Source: Tilletia caries
Lineage: Eukaryota > Basidiomycota > Exobasidiomycetes > Tilletiales > Tilletiaceae
Length of the DNA: 64,000 nt
Assembly (NCBI GenBank): GCA_032718865.1
Contig: JALUTQ010000018.1
Span: 186,001-250,000, forward strand
Direction: 5' to 3'
Shown: positions 52,492 through 63,002 of the stretch, one piece after another
Position numbering within the stretch: position 1 is the stretch's first letter
Layout: each line of letters opens with the position of its first letter
Position numbers and translations under genes: made by a program
The notes under the pieces: model-generated
The model's database searches: none
Told to the model about the DNA's origin: nothing
What the model saw: the letters and a program-made list of their open reading frames with translations, nothing else

Positions 52492-55076
52492 TTACATTGT
52501 AGTCTGTCTGCCGCTACCTGATCTCCGCCCGAATGAAAGACGGTAAACACCCTCCATCCACGTTTCCGGCCAAGGTTCTCCCTCCACAGGTTTTCTTTCC
52601 TCGAGCCAGCGACGACCCGGACACACCCTGCTGTCGCGTCGATGCTGCCGACCGTCCACAGTCGCGCCTGCCGTCTGCGCATTGATCTGCGCGCAGGTGC
52701 CACAGATCGGACCTTGCTGCAAACCAGAACGTCAGCTGCATGTTGTGAGTATCATACACCCTGAACCCCAAACAACTCACGCTTGATCCTGACGATGTCG
52801 CTTGTTGGATTCTTGCTTGCAGATCCCGCTCCGATCGATCGTCCCTCCGCAAGGATCGTCTTTGCCTCTGCTCCTCTGCTCTCTCCGCAGCTCGCTGACG
52901 CTTCTCCGCTTCCTCTACCTCCTTCTCCGCGTCCCGCTTCTCTTTCTCCTCCCGCAGCACCGCAACAATCTCCTTCTCCAGATCCGGGAGAACGACATCC
53001 TTCGGCCGCATGTTGACGAAGAGACCAAGTCGTGAGTCTCCTTGGCTGATGTTGTGCGCGATTGCCTTTAGGTTGCTGACGACTGCGTCGATGTCCTGCT
53101 CGGCCATAAACGCATCAATTCCCATCCGTCCAGCTCGATTCAATCCCTTCCAGTTCTCCGGCCACTGTTTCCATCGCCACGCCTCCAGTCGACCACGTAA
53201 GATGCTCTGGGTACTCGTGATACCCGGCAGAGCGGGGATCGTCTCTTTGGACGGAGCGAACTCCTCGGGCACGCGCGGAAGAGGCTCTAATCGCACGTCG
53301 AGCAACAGGGCAACTCCCTGCCTGGAGGGATCGGTCGGCTGGAATGGTACAGCTCCTCGTGTCTTGGCAGCGTCTCGGCCTTGGGCTGTGCAAGATGATC
53401 GAGAACCAATCGGCGAATACACGCATCGCGTTCGAGACCGTGCCGAGCAAGCATCAAGAGTTCGTCGTCCACGATCTTCTTTGCGACCGCCCGACTGTCC
53501 GTTCCGCTCCGAATCAACGCCACGTCGTTCTCAAGGGTAATGGGGCCATCCTCATCGACTTCATCGATCTCTGGAGGCGCAGGCAACTCTCCTGTGGCGG
53601 CAATGTGCTTCCGCATTTCGGCGGTCATATGCGTAGGCTCGACGAACAAGATCGCCTCGGCCTCATCCGCAAAGTCGCGCCCTGCTCGGCCCATACGCTG
53701 CTACCAGGCCGACACCCCGCCGAATAACTTCAACTGGATGACTCGCAAGATCGCTCGACAGTCGGCCCCCATACCAAACGCGTCGGTACAGATCACGATG
53801 AGGATTTTGCCGGTATTGATGAGCATGAGGATCTTGGAGCGGTGTTCGTCGGTGAGGTCGGCGTGGTAGAGCTGGACGATGTTCTTGAAGCCGGCGCGCA
53901 AGCACCACTTGTCCAGTACGTGCTTCAGGTTCGTTGCCGCGTCTTTGCTGTTGATGTATACGAGTGTGACCAGAAACTTCTTCATCCTTTCCACAGTAGA
54001 GGCTCCTTCGGCGGCAGATTGCCAGAGCTCTGGCAGTACCGACAGGACGTCCAGGAAGCCTGCGATCGGATGTTGCATGGGGAGTACGCGGCGGTGTAGG
54101 TTCGGCCGATCCGTGCCGACGTCGATGAACAGAGGCCGCTGCATTTCCAACGTGAGTTCGCATGCGAGTCTGGCCTCCTTCGTGAGCGTCGCTGACATGA
54201 CCAATGCTGGTACATTCAGATGTCGTCGTACACGGCCGAGCTTCAAGAACTTGGGACGAAAGTCGTGGCCCCACTGATCGAGAGTGTGGGCTTCGTCGAA
54301 AACAAACCCGACAGCCTGCTTGCGGAAATCCTCCTTCATCAAGACCTCATTCAGGAAGTCACCCTCGACCGCGCTATTGGGGGTGATGAAGACGATTCGA
54401 TACTTCCCGGCGCGGATGTCCTTGAGCAAGCGGTCGTCCTTGTTCGTGCTGTCGACATATGCGGCAAGATCGCCGAACCTGGTCGGATTCCAACACGGTG
54501 AGCTGACAGCCTGGCATCTTGCTCGAGCGCCATTCTAGACGGGTACTCACCGTTCAGCGAACTCCTTTGTCAAGGAGACCAGAGGCTCAACGACAATTAG
54601 CGTACCTTTACCGAGCAAGTGGTTCAGGTACCGGATGGCCTCTCCCTTCCCTGTCGACGTGGGCGAGGCGTAAAAGGTGTCTCGTCCCTCCCGCACGGCA
54701 TCTACCGCAGCAATCTGCGCCGGCTTCGGTGCATGCTTGAGGCCGCAACTGCTGAGCACGGAAAGGGTGATGGGGCAGAGCTGTGAGACGAGTGGTGAGA
54801 AGACTGTCAGTTTTCGTAGCCCAAGCTCAGAATACACAACTGATATACCTTGGCTCTCTTCGCCCATCGGCTCTCTTCCCCAGCAGGTTCCTCTTCTCCT
54901 CGAGCTCGCTTCCCTAGGACAGAAGTTGGTAAAACAGGATCGCCATTCCGGTCGAGAATCGTAAATTGCTTGGAGATGCGCATACATGCGCCCGAAAGGG
55001 CTCGGATCGGAGCGAGGGCGGCATTGATGAGTTCCATAGGTCTCCAGCTATGCGAGCGTATAGGTTTTGTAGCCAT
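52492..55076 (-). pseudogene. RecQ-family DNA helicase of the transposon, with stop and frameshift
   Basis: Exons 55076-54849, 54780-54551 and from 54502 onward. Helicase motifs: a Walker A-like ASPTSTGKGEA with Gly where Ser/Thr is expected, FDEAHTLDQWGHDFRP (DEAH plus the RecQ aromatic loop), ALVMSATL, VYINSKDAATNL, LYHADLTDEHR, CTDAFGMGAD and QRMGRAGRD. A TAG at 53701-53703 interrupts just before QRMGRAGRD. A frameshift is needed at about 53287, after a Cys-rich CCSTCD zinc-type motif, to continue into PLPRVPEEFAPSKETIPALPG and a Glu/Arg-rich coiled coil. A final exon (52716-52492) is reached by a consensus intron. Related helicases occur in fungal telomere-linked (TLH) genes. Confidence 0.75.
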
Positions 55077-55299
55077 TTGATGTGTTTATGTTGATGTTGT
55101 GTGGTGAGCAAGTGATGTGAGTATGGGAGGGTTGCAATCCCTTATAGGCACATTGTGAGTGGAGTCAGACGTCCTAGCGGACTTTCGTTCCGAAAGCATA
55201 GAGCAGCTTGCGGCATTTGCTTTTCGGGTCACGTGACACAGTCAACACGTGGCCTCACACAACGAATTAACACCGCGGACGTCTGATACGATGAGACTA

Positions 55300-55308
55300 A
55301 CGATCCCC
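55300..55308. repeat. 9-bp target-site duplication, right copy
   Basis: ACGATCCCC, matching 49022-49030. Confidence 0.85.
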
Positions 55309-55458
55309 CAGGGTCTGTCTGAGTGAGGGGGAGATTGCCGCGCATGGGCAGCATGATAACGTCAGAGTACAAAATGCTCAGACCAGAGGGAGATGCGATC
55401 CTGACTCCTGACCACCACCATCCCCTCCTTCCACTCGCCACTACTCACACTCTCCACA

Positions 55459-57595
55459 ATGCGCTTCTCTTCGTGGCTCAACACAGCCTCCGCTGCCATC
55501 GTCTGTGGCGCTGCCCTCGCACAGGCGGACGGCTTCGGCCAGCAGAAGCCCATGGCAGCCCTCGCCCGACCCGACTTCTCCGACGCCGAGAACACCCTCG
55601 CCAACAAGGGCGCACACGTCCAGCACCAGATCGAACACGCCCTCGACGATCTCCGCCACCTCGTCCTCGACCACTCCGAGGAGGTCCACAAGAAGGTCAA
55701 GTCGCAAAAGCACAAGCTCGAGGAGCACTTCGCCGACGCTCTCAAGGACGCCGCTCAGGCCGTCGACGCTCTCAAGGGCATCGGCAGCGAGCTCATCAAC
55801 GCTGGTCGTGTCTTTGTCGACGGACACGAGTTCGACAAGTTTGTCCACAAGGCCTTCCCCACCTACACTCTCCGTCTCAACACCAAGAAAGAGGAGACCC
55901 TCTGCGCGTCCGACGTCATCAAGCACACTGGTTACCTCGACATCGACGACTCCAAACACCTGTGGTTCACATACTTCGAGAGTCGCAGCAACCCCGCGAA
56001 GGACCCTCTTGTCCTCTGGCTGAACGGCGGGCCCGGATGCTCATCCTCAACGGGTCTGCTTTTCGAGCTCGGACCGTGCCTGATTGCCGATGGAGGCAAC
56101 AGCGTCAAGTACAACCCGCACTCGTGGACCAGCAACGCCAACCTGATCTTCCTTGACCAGCCCGTCGAGGTCGGCTACTCGTACAGCGACGATGGCTCGA
56201 GCGTCAACAACTCTCAGGACTCTGCAGCAGATGTGTACGCCTTCCTCCAGCTCTTCTTCCAGAAGTTCCCCGAGCTAGGCAAGAAGGACTTCCACGTCGC
56301 TGCTGAGAGTTACGGTGGCCACTACGCCCCCAACATCGCCAGCGTCATCCACAAGAACAACCAGGCCATCAAGGCCAACGACGTCAGCTCCGCCGCCGCC
56401 GTGCACATCAACCTCGCCTCCGTCGTGATCGGCAACGGCCTGACCGAGCCCTACACCCAGTTCGCGTCCGTGTACGACTTTGCGTGCTCGGCCGACAACA
56501 AGTTCCACCTGTTCGACCCCAAGAGCTCGACCTGTGCCTCGCTGCAGCAGAAGGCCAAGACGTGCCAGGGTCTGATTGGACAGTGCCAGAAGTACAACTC
56601 GCAGCTGGTATGCACGCCTGCGACGCTCTACTGCTGGGGATCTATGTACGGCGATGCGCAGAACAGTGGCAAGAACTTGTACGATGTGCGTCGGACTTGC
56701 GACCGCGCTGAGGACAAGGACGGACCGCTCTGCTACAAGCAGATGGAGTGGATCGATGGTAAGTTGTGCCGTCTCGGAACCTGCTTAGTTTCACGCGTCT
56801 GTCTGACCGGTCAACGCCTGCCTTCACAGTTTACATGAACAAGCCTGAAACCAAGAAGCTCTTCGGTGCTCCCGACTCGCGCGAGTTCCAGTCTTGCAGT
56901 GAGTTCATCTTGGGAAGTGAAATGCTCTCATTCTGGCTGGTTGCTGATTTTTTATTGTCTGTAGACATGGACATCAACCGTGCGTTCCAGATGCACGGCG
57001 ACTCCATGCACAACTCGGCTGCCCTCATTCCCCCGATGGTCGAGGATGGCATCCGATTCCTCATCTACGCTGGGTGAGTTACTTTTGCAGCATAGCTGAA
57101 GTCTGTGAAGAACCTGTTCTGAAGTGTGATTTCCCCTTCCCCTCTTGTGCAGTGAGACCGACTACATGTGGTGAGTTCTGTCTACGCTTTGTGCTCACAT
57201 TCTTGAAGGAAATACTGACGTGTATACTCTGCACGTTCTCTAGCAACTGGATCGGCAACCAGCGCTGGGTCCTTAGCCTCGACACGCCCTTCCAGAAGGA
57301 GCTGAACAAGGCCGGTAACGCGACCTGGTACGCCAACGGCACCGCCGCAGGTACCGTCACCTCTGCCGGCAAGGGTGGCTTTGGAGAGTTCTCATTCGTC
57401 CGGCTCTTTGAGTCTGGCCACATGGTACGTGTTAACTCATATGAACTCGTCTCTGAATTTCCTGCATATATTGACATAACACCCTTTCTGGCCCCAAAGG
57501 TACCCACCGACCAGCCTATCGCTGCTCTCGAGTTGCTCAACTCGTGGCTGTCGAACTCGGCTTTGGACACAAAGAAGCCTTCGAAGAAGCACTGA
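55459..57595 (+). CDS. PRC1: serine carboxypeptidase, carboxypeptidase Y type (vacuolar)
   Basis: Six exons: 55459-56758, 56830-56898, 56965-57073, 57153-57170 (18 nt), 57244-57424 and 57500-57595, 590 residues. A signal peptide (SSWLNTASAAIVCGAALAQA) is followed by a pro-region of about 100 residues rich in charged helix. The mature enzyme (about 125-590) has LWLNGGPGCSSSTGLLFELGP, AAESYGGHYAP with nucleophile Ser284, YAGETDYMCNW with Asp496 and ESGHMVPTDQP with His558. The catalytic Asp is encoded by the 18-nt exon. It removes C-terminal residues from peptides in the vacuole. The domain order and Cys pattern fit CPY rather than Kex1. Confidence 0.94.
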
Positions 57596-57958
57596 ACAAT
57601 GATTTTAACCTGTGCCCGGAATGTCCCCCCTTCTTCCTTCCTTACCCCTTTCCCCCGAACGATGTTGGCTGCTGGGAATCCGGATCAACGCTCCGTCCCT
57701 GCTCGTTCCCATCCCCTTCCATAATGACACATACTGTATCAACTTGTAGCTGTCCCCAGTCCCACCCACTTGAAATGATGCCTCTGCCCCTTCGATGCGC
57801 GGTCCCTCTACGTCTGTGCATGCTCGTTCTCGGCTCGTTGTCGTGTGGGAAGTTCCACAAGACGCCGCTGCCAGAACTTTTTTGGGAGCAGCGAGGAACT
57901 TAACTTGCCAGTTGACAGCGACGAAGCCTTTCACTGCACACATACACAGGGGCACACA
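57596..57958. other. intergenic, tandem genes
   Basis: 363 bp of 3' UTR and promoter between carboxypeptidase and PRPP synthetase. Nothing else seen. Confidence 0.45.
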
Positions 57959-59846
57959 ATGTCGACGAATTCAGGACGGATCAAGGTCTTCTCCGGTGAG
58001 CGCATCCTCGTGGCGCGCTGCGTCGTTTGCCAGCGCGCGCTCACTCTCTCCCCTCCCCAACCTTCCACATGGGACAGGGACCAGCCACCCCGAACTGGCT
58101 GAGCTGGTCGCCAAGCGGTATGTCCTGGCCTCTCTGGGCGCTCTCAGGCCCCACGCACTATCGGAGTAGCTGACAACGAGCTCGAACCTTCCGCGGTCTA
58201 CAGATTGGGACAGTCGCTCGGCAAAGCCACCGTGACCAGGAACGACTCCGGCGAGTCCATCATCCGGATCACCGAGTCGGTCCGGGAGCACGACGTGTAC
58301 ATCATCAACACGTCCTGCGTCTCCCCCACCCCCACGGGAGACTCCGCCAGCCCGAACACGTCCCTGATGGAGCTCCTCATCATGATCCATGCGTGTCGGG
58401 TGGCGAGTGCCCGGCGGATCACGGCTGTGATCCCGCATTTCTTTTATGCGAGGCAGGATAAGAAGGATAAGAGTCGGGCGCCGATCTCGGCCAAGTTGAT
58501 TGCGAACATGATTCAGAAGGCTGGGTGCGATCATGTCATTGTGAGTTTTAGGGATGCCTTGAGAGCTTGGTGCGATGGTTAGGACTGGATGCTCATGTTG
58601 TGTTCCGATCTGGGTGTATGCGCTATGTAGACGATGGACCTCCACGCCTCGCAAATTCAGGGCTTCTTCGACGTCCCCGTAGACAAGTGAGTTCCTCTAT
58701 TTCGCTCGAAGAGTTCAGAGCCTCCGTATTTACAAATATTTCCCCTGCCTTCAGCGTGCGTTTGAGAATCCTGCATTTTCACAGAATGAGGTGTCCTCAG
58801 TCCCCTGACTCTCCTTTCTTTCGTCACCCGCAGCTTTATGCGGAGCCTGCTGCTTTGCAGTACATTCGCGAGATGGTTGACTGCTCAAAAGCAGTGATTG
58901 TCTCTCCCGACGCCGGCGGTGCAAAACGGTTCGTCTCGCACGGGAACAAAGGGGCTGTAATGCTGTATGCAGTCTGCACTCTGACATGACCTTACGTTCG
59001 CAGAGCGACATCCCTCGCAGACCGGCTCGAACTCGACTTCGCCCTCTTCCACAAGGAGCGGAAAAAGGCGAACGAAGTCTCCCGCATGGTCCTCGTCGGC
59101 AATGTCGAGGGCAAAGTGGCCATCCTGGTCGACGACATGGCCGATACGTGCGGCACCCTCGACCTCGCTGCCGACCGGCTGGTGGAGAGTGGAGCGGAGC
59201 GGGTCATAGCGATAGTCACGCATGGTGTGCTCTCGGGTCCTGCGCTTACGCGGATTACGAACAGCAAGCTGGAGAAGCTTGTGGTCACCAATACGTTGCC
59301 CCAGAGCAGCAATCGGGCGAAATGCGCCAAGATTGATGAGGTACGTTTGCTCTTATCATCTTGAGCTGGTTTTCAGTCACTGACTTTGGTCTTATGCCGC
59401 AACAGATTGACATCAGTCCCTTCCTGGCCGAGACCATCAGGCGGTCGCACTACGGCGAGAGTGTGTCGTACCTCTTCAACGAAGTGCCATACGACACTCC
59501 CCAGCCCTACCGACAAGGTCTGGAACGAGGATCTCAGAGCTCATCCCCGGCTCCCAGCCTCCCGCCTTCGGAATACACCGAACCCGACGGGCCCGTGAAG
59601 GCCAACTACTTCCGCCCCAATCTCGGTATTGGGCCCAGCGCCAAAAGGGCAGTCATGGACGAAGGCGGAGAGAGCTCCAACACGCCTACGGCTACGGTCC
59701 CGCCGCCGAAGGGTGGTCTGCCTTCGGACGGGGAACCGGATATATCGTCAAGGGATGCGGCGATGCTCTCTCGCACGCCGCGGGCTTCGGTGGCGGAGGG
59801 TATGTTGGGACGCTTGCCGCCGATTGGCGGTAGTGAACCCAACTGA
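57959..59846 (+). CDS. PRS: ribose-phosphate pyrophosphokinase (PRPP synthetase)
   Basis: Exons 57959-57995, 58078-58117, 58204-58540, 58631-58686, 58755 (a single nucleotide), 58834-58928, 59004-59340 and 59406-59846 give 447 residues. It makes PRPP from ribose-5-phosphate and ATP for nucleotide, His and Trp synthesis. Features: [87 protein letters not shown], and the PRPP loop [13 protein letters not shown]. The C-terminal about 100 residues are a Ser/Pro-rich extension after [10 protein letters not shown]. The Asn codon of VDNLYAEP can only be completed by a one-base exon C between two normal introns. The donor after AKR is GTTCGT, unusual. Confidence 0.9.
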
Positions 59847-60205
59847 GCCTACGTTTGGTCTGGAGCCCGAAGCGGTTAAGGTGATCGTGAATCAATGTTG
59901 CAAGTGCGCTCTGTAGTCTGTGAAATATGAATATGTGAACGTCCTTCTGTGTGGATATCATGGTGTGTGTGGGAACAAAGCGTGGGAAAAGGTGGAGGTG
60001 TGGGGGGCTCGCCGGGAAGAAGCTCCAGCGCATCGACCGTCTCGCATCAACCGCTCCTTGGCACCGAACTGGTCCTGTCACTTTACCTTCCCGACAGCAG
60101 CTCGCGTTCTCGTCTGGCCCTCTCTCCAGCACGAAGATTGTCTCCAGCGAGATCCCTTCTCCGTATCTCCTGGATTCACCTCAACGCGCGGACTCATTTC
60201 CCACC
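59847..60205. other. intergenic, tandem genes
   Basis: 359 bp between PRPP synthetase and the lectin gene. No feature recognised. Confidence 0.4.
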
Positions 60206-62064
60206 ATGCGTCCCACCGGCCTCTCAGCGCGCCTCCTAGCGCTCGCCACGACCCTCCTCCCCCTCCTAACACCCACCCCAACCTGCGCCCAGAACAACCA
60301 CGACAACGAGCGTCTGGGTACGGATGCTGTCGTACCCCTGCGCACTCACTCGATCCATGCGCCGTACGTGGATTCGAATTTGCAGAATAAGTTTTGGGAC
60401 TTTGGGGCGGACACGATCGTTGATACGAATCGGGCGGTACGGTTGACGATGGATAAGCCTTCGCAGACGGGTTGGCTTTGGTCGCGATTGGTGAGTGCTT
60501 CTCTCTTCTCGTGGGAGGGCTTGGGTTGGCGGTCGCGTTGCGCAGTTGTTTCGCCCACATGCTGAGCGTCTCTCTGTCCTTCCTCTCCTCCGCCTCGTCT
60601 TCTGGTCTGTAGGTGCTGCCTCCCCAAAATTATGAGATTACAGTCGACTTCACCATCGATGGCGAATCGTCACACCTCTACGGCGATGGGTGAGTGTCCG
60701 CTCCTTGCCCAGGACTGCCACGCAAACCTTGGGGTTCCCTGGAAGCATATCATGGCTTACCCTCCTGTTCTTTGCGATCTCTGTCGTCTCCTTTGATCTT
60801 CTAGGATGGCGATGTGGCTGACTACAGAACGCGCACATCCAGGGCCGGTTTTCGGGAGCAAGGACTACTGGACTGGTCTGGGAATCTTCTTTGACACGTA
60901 TTCCAACACTCGGCATGTGAGTTCTGTCGCACAGAGGCAACTGAGGAGATCCAAGCGGCTTCTGCCGCATTTGCTTATTGCTGACGATCTGGCTGGTCCC
61001 TCGCCATGCTATCTTCTTTCTGATCCGCGCAACAGGGCTATAACTTCCCGCGGATCGGAATGATGGTGAACAACGGCGAGAAGAGCTACAATGTGCTGAA
61101 TGACGGGGATGGGCAGTTCGAAGCATCGTGTAGCGTGAGTATGAATCAGAAGGGAACGAGCGTCGGCTCAACGCGAAACTGACTTTCTGGCGATCTCGTT
61201 TCAGATGGACATCCGCAAAGCCCCTGTGTCCACACGGGCCAAGTTGACGCACATCATCGGCGTATCGCTCGAGGTGGGTTGAGGCTACTCCCTGATGCGT
61301 GTACGTCGACGCGGAGCTCACGTTCTTTCATTACTTCGCATGCCCAGCTTGAGATTCAGCACGAGGACTGGGACGAGTGGGAAACTTGCTTGTGAGCTTT
61401 TCCCTTGTCGTCGAGGCTGCTTGATGAATTGCATTGTGGAGCTGACATGGTTTCCATTGGCGTTTACAGCAAGGTTTTCAATGTGACTGCACCTGTAAAC
61501 CCATACCTGGGCTTCACTGCGCTGACCGGCGCTGTCAGTGACAACCATGACATTGTTTCAGGTGAGATTTCAACGCGCCTACGACCTTTGCTGGCACGGA
61601 GGAGGGAACACTGCAGCCTGACACACTATGTCTCTGCTCGCAATCAGTGGCGACAAACAGCTTGATCTTCAAGCACCGGACGCTGGACGAATTCCGCGAC
61701 CAGCGCGCCAAGGCGCGAGAAAGCGGTGGAGTCAAGGGCAAAGGTCGCGGCAAGGGTATCAGCAGCGGCAGCAGCAGCAACAGTAAGCGGCCGAGCCCTG
61801 GCCGGACGAACGACCACGACTACAGCCACTCAGGAGGATCTGGTGGGGCTGGGTTCTTCGCCTTTGTGTGGGGACTTGTGCAGGTGTTCTGGATGTTCTT
61901 CAAATGGGTACTGATTCTTGGCGTCATCGGAGGGGCGGTGTTGGTCGGGCTGACGTACCATCGTCGACAACAGGTACGTTTTCTCACTCCCTTCCGCGGT
62001 GTCGAGGGCCGGACCTTGACTGATTCCATCTTGACGACCCCTTCTGCAGGCGAAGCGATTCTGA
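60206..62064 (+). CDS. L-type (leguminous-like) lectin, VIP36/ERGIC-53 family cargo receptor
   Basis: Nine exons: 60206-60490, 60613-60689, 60805-60916, 61036-61134, 61205-61273, 61348-61391, 61470-61561, 61648-61973 and 62050-62064, 372 residues. Signal peptide LLALATTLLPLLTPTPTCA, then HSIHAPYVDSNLQNKFWDFGADTIVDT, SQTGWLWSRLVLPPQNYEITVDF, HLYGDGMAMWLTTER, GPVFGSKDYWTGLGIFFDTY and GYNFPRIGMMVNNGEKSY. The carbohydrate-site Asp residues of VIP36 lie in the GLGIFFDTY region. A Gly/Ser-rich stalk precedes one membrane helix (WVLILGVIGGAVLVGLTY) and a short cytosolic tail RRQQAKRF, like the KRFY end of VIP36. It likely carries high-mannose glycoproteins between ER and Golgi. Confidence 0.92.
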
Positions 62065-63002
62065 GCGCGTACGGAAGCGGTTTGGAAATCTGCTCAACGA
62101 CTTTCGGTGCGCTGGGGGCCTTTTCAGACTTGCACGTCATCAACGAAGGCCTCTGTGTTTTTGTACGACCCATGGTCTGGAGGCCATGATTTGAAAAGGT
62201 GCTGGCAACCTGCAATTCCAATAGGTCATGCTTTGCTGGCTGCCCTCAGTTGGTACACTACCGCTTCCACAGCACAACGGGTCGCGATGAGAAGAGGGGA
62301 CATGCGTCGGCCTCGGGCGTTCCAAAATCCAGAGTCCAGATGATCCATGTCCGATTGATGAGATGAGCAATGGGCGCGCTTGGACCTAGAGTTTGAGCTG
62401 TCCAGGGAAAACGGTGCTGGAGACAGCTCATCTTCGCCCACTGCACCGTCTACGAGACGTCAAGTGAGTCCGACTTGCAGAGGAGTGTCAGTGCGCAGCG
62501 CGCAGCGCTCAAACCGCAGTCAGGACGATGAGCGTGATGAGCGATGAGCGATGAGCCACAGCCGTTAGCCGCTAGCTATAGCTTTCCCACAAGGTAAACT
62601 CAGCATCGAGCTGCGAGTCGGCGACGTCGACGATCAAGAATCCATGGCCGAGGTTGGCGACAGGGACGGAAGTAGAGCGTCGTTATGTCCGTGGTACGAG
62701 TATTCGTAATGCTTTCCATGTGGCATTTGTGATCCCTGACAGGTTCCCCATTACAAATTTACTCAATTTGCCACACCCACTTCCACTTCCTCCAGCCCGA
62801 CCTCACGCCGCACGCGCGAGTTGATGCCCGACCCCGCGTTTTGAGGATGTAGACTGTAGTGCCTTTCATTTGTCAGCCCGAGCTCACTGGCTGGTGGATG
62901 AGGATGGGGAGGTATAAATAGCACAGTGAGGCGAGGCTCACGTACTTTCGTATCCTGCTTCTTCCCCCTCTCCAGCCAAATCACAGCTTCCAACTGCCGA
63001 TC
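62065..63002. other. intergenic, tandem genes
   Basis: 938 bp with no convincing gene. It holds GATGAGCG-type short repeats near 62525-62555. Confidence 0.45.

Larger units (their letters stand above)
49031..55299. mobile_element. 6.27-kb DNA transposon carrying DUF6589 and RecQ-helicase genes
   Basis: Long degenerate terminal inverted repeats (about 150-175 bp) start TAGTCTCATCGTATCAGACG at both ends (49031 on +, 55299 on -). Further shared blocks in the same order are GTGTCACGTG, CAAATGCCGCAAGCTGC, TAGGACGTCTGA and ATTGCAACCCTCC. The element is bounded by a perfect 9-bp duplication. It encodes two convergent genes whose stops are about 10 bp apart, a DUF6589 protein (+) and a RecQ-type helicase (-), both damaged in this copy. 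A 9-bp duplication and long inverted repeats resemble Mutator-like elements, but no MULE transposase is visible. The TIRs and duplication are seen directly; calling DUF6589 the transposase is inference. Confidence 0.85.

Noticed and set aside
49031..55299. Classification as an ordinary Mutator-like element or Helitron
   Set aside because: The 9-bp duplication fits MULEs, but no MULE transposase is seen; Helitrons lack TIRs and duplications and carry Rep/Pif1-type helicase, not RecQ.
58719..58725. 7-nt exon AGCCTCC as alternative to the 1-nt exon in PRPP synthetase
   Set aside because: Keeps phase but uses a weak GTATTT donor and replaces the conserved Asn of VDNLYAEP with Lys-Ala-Ser.
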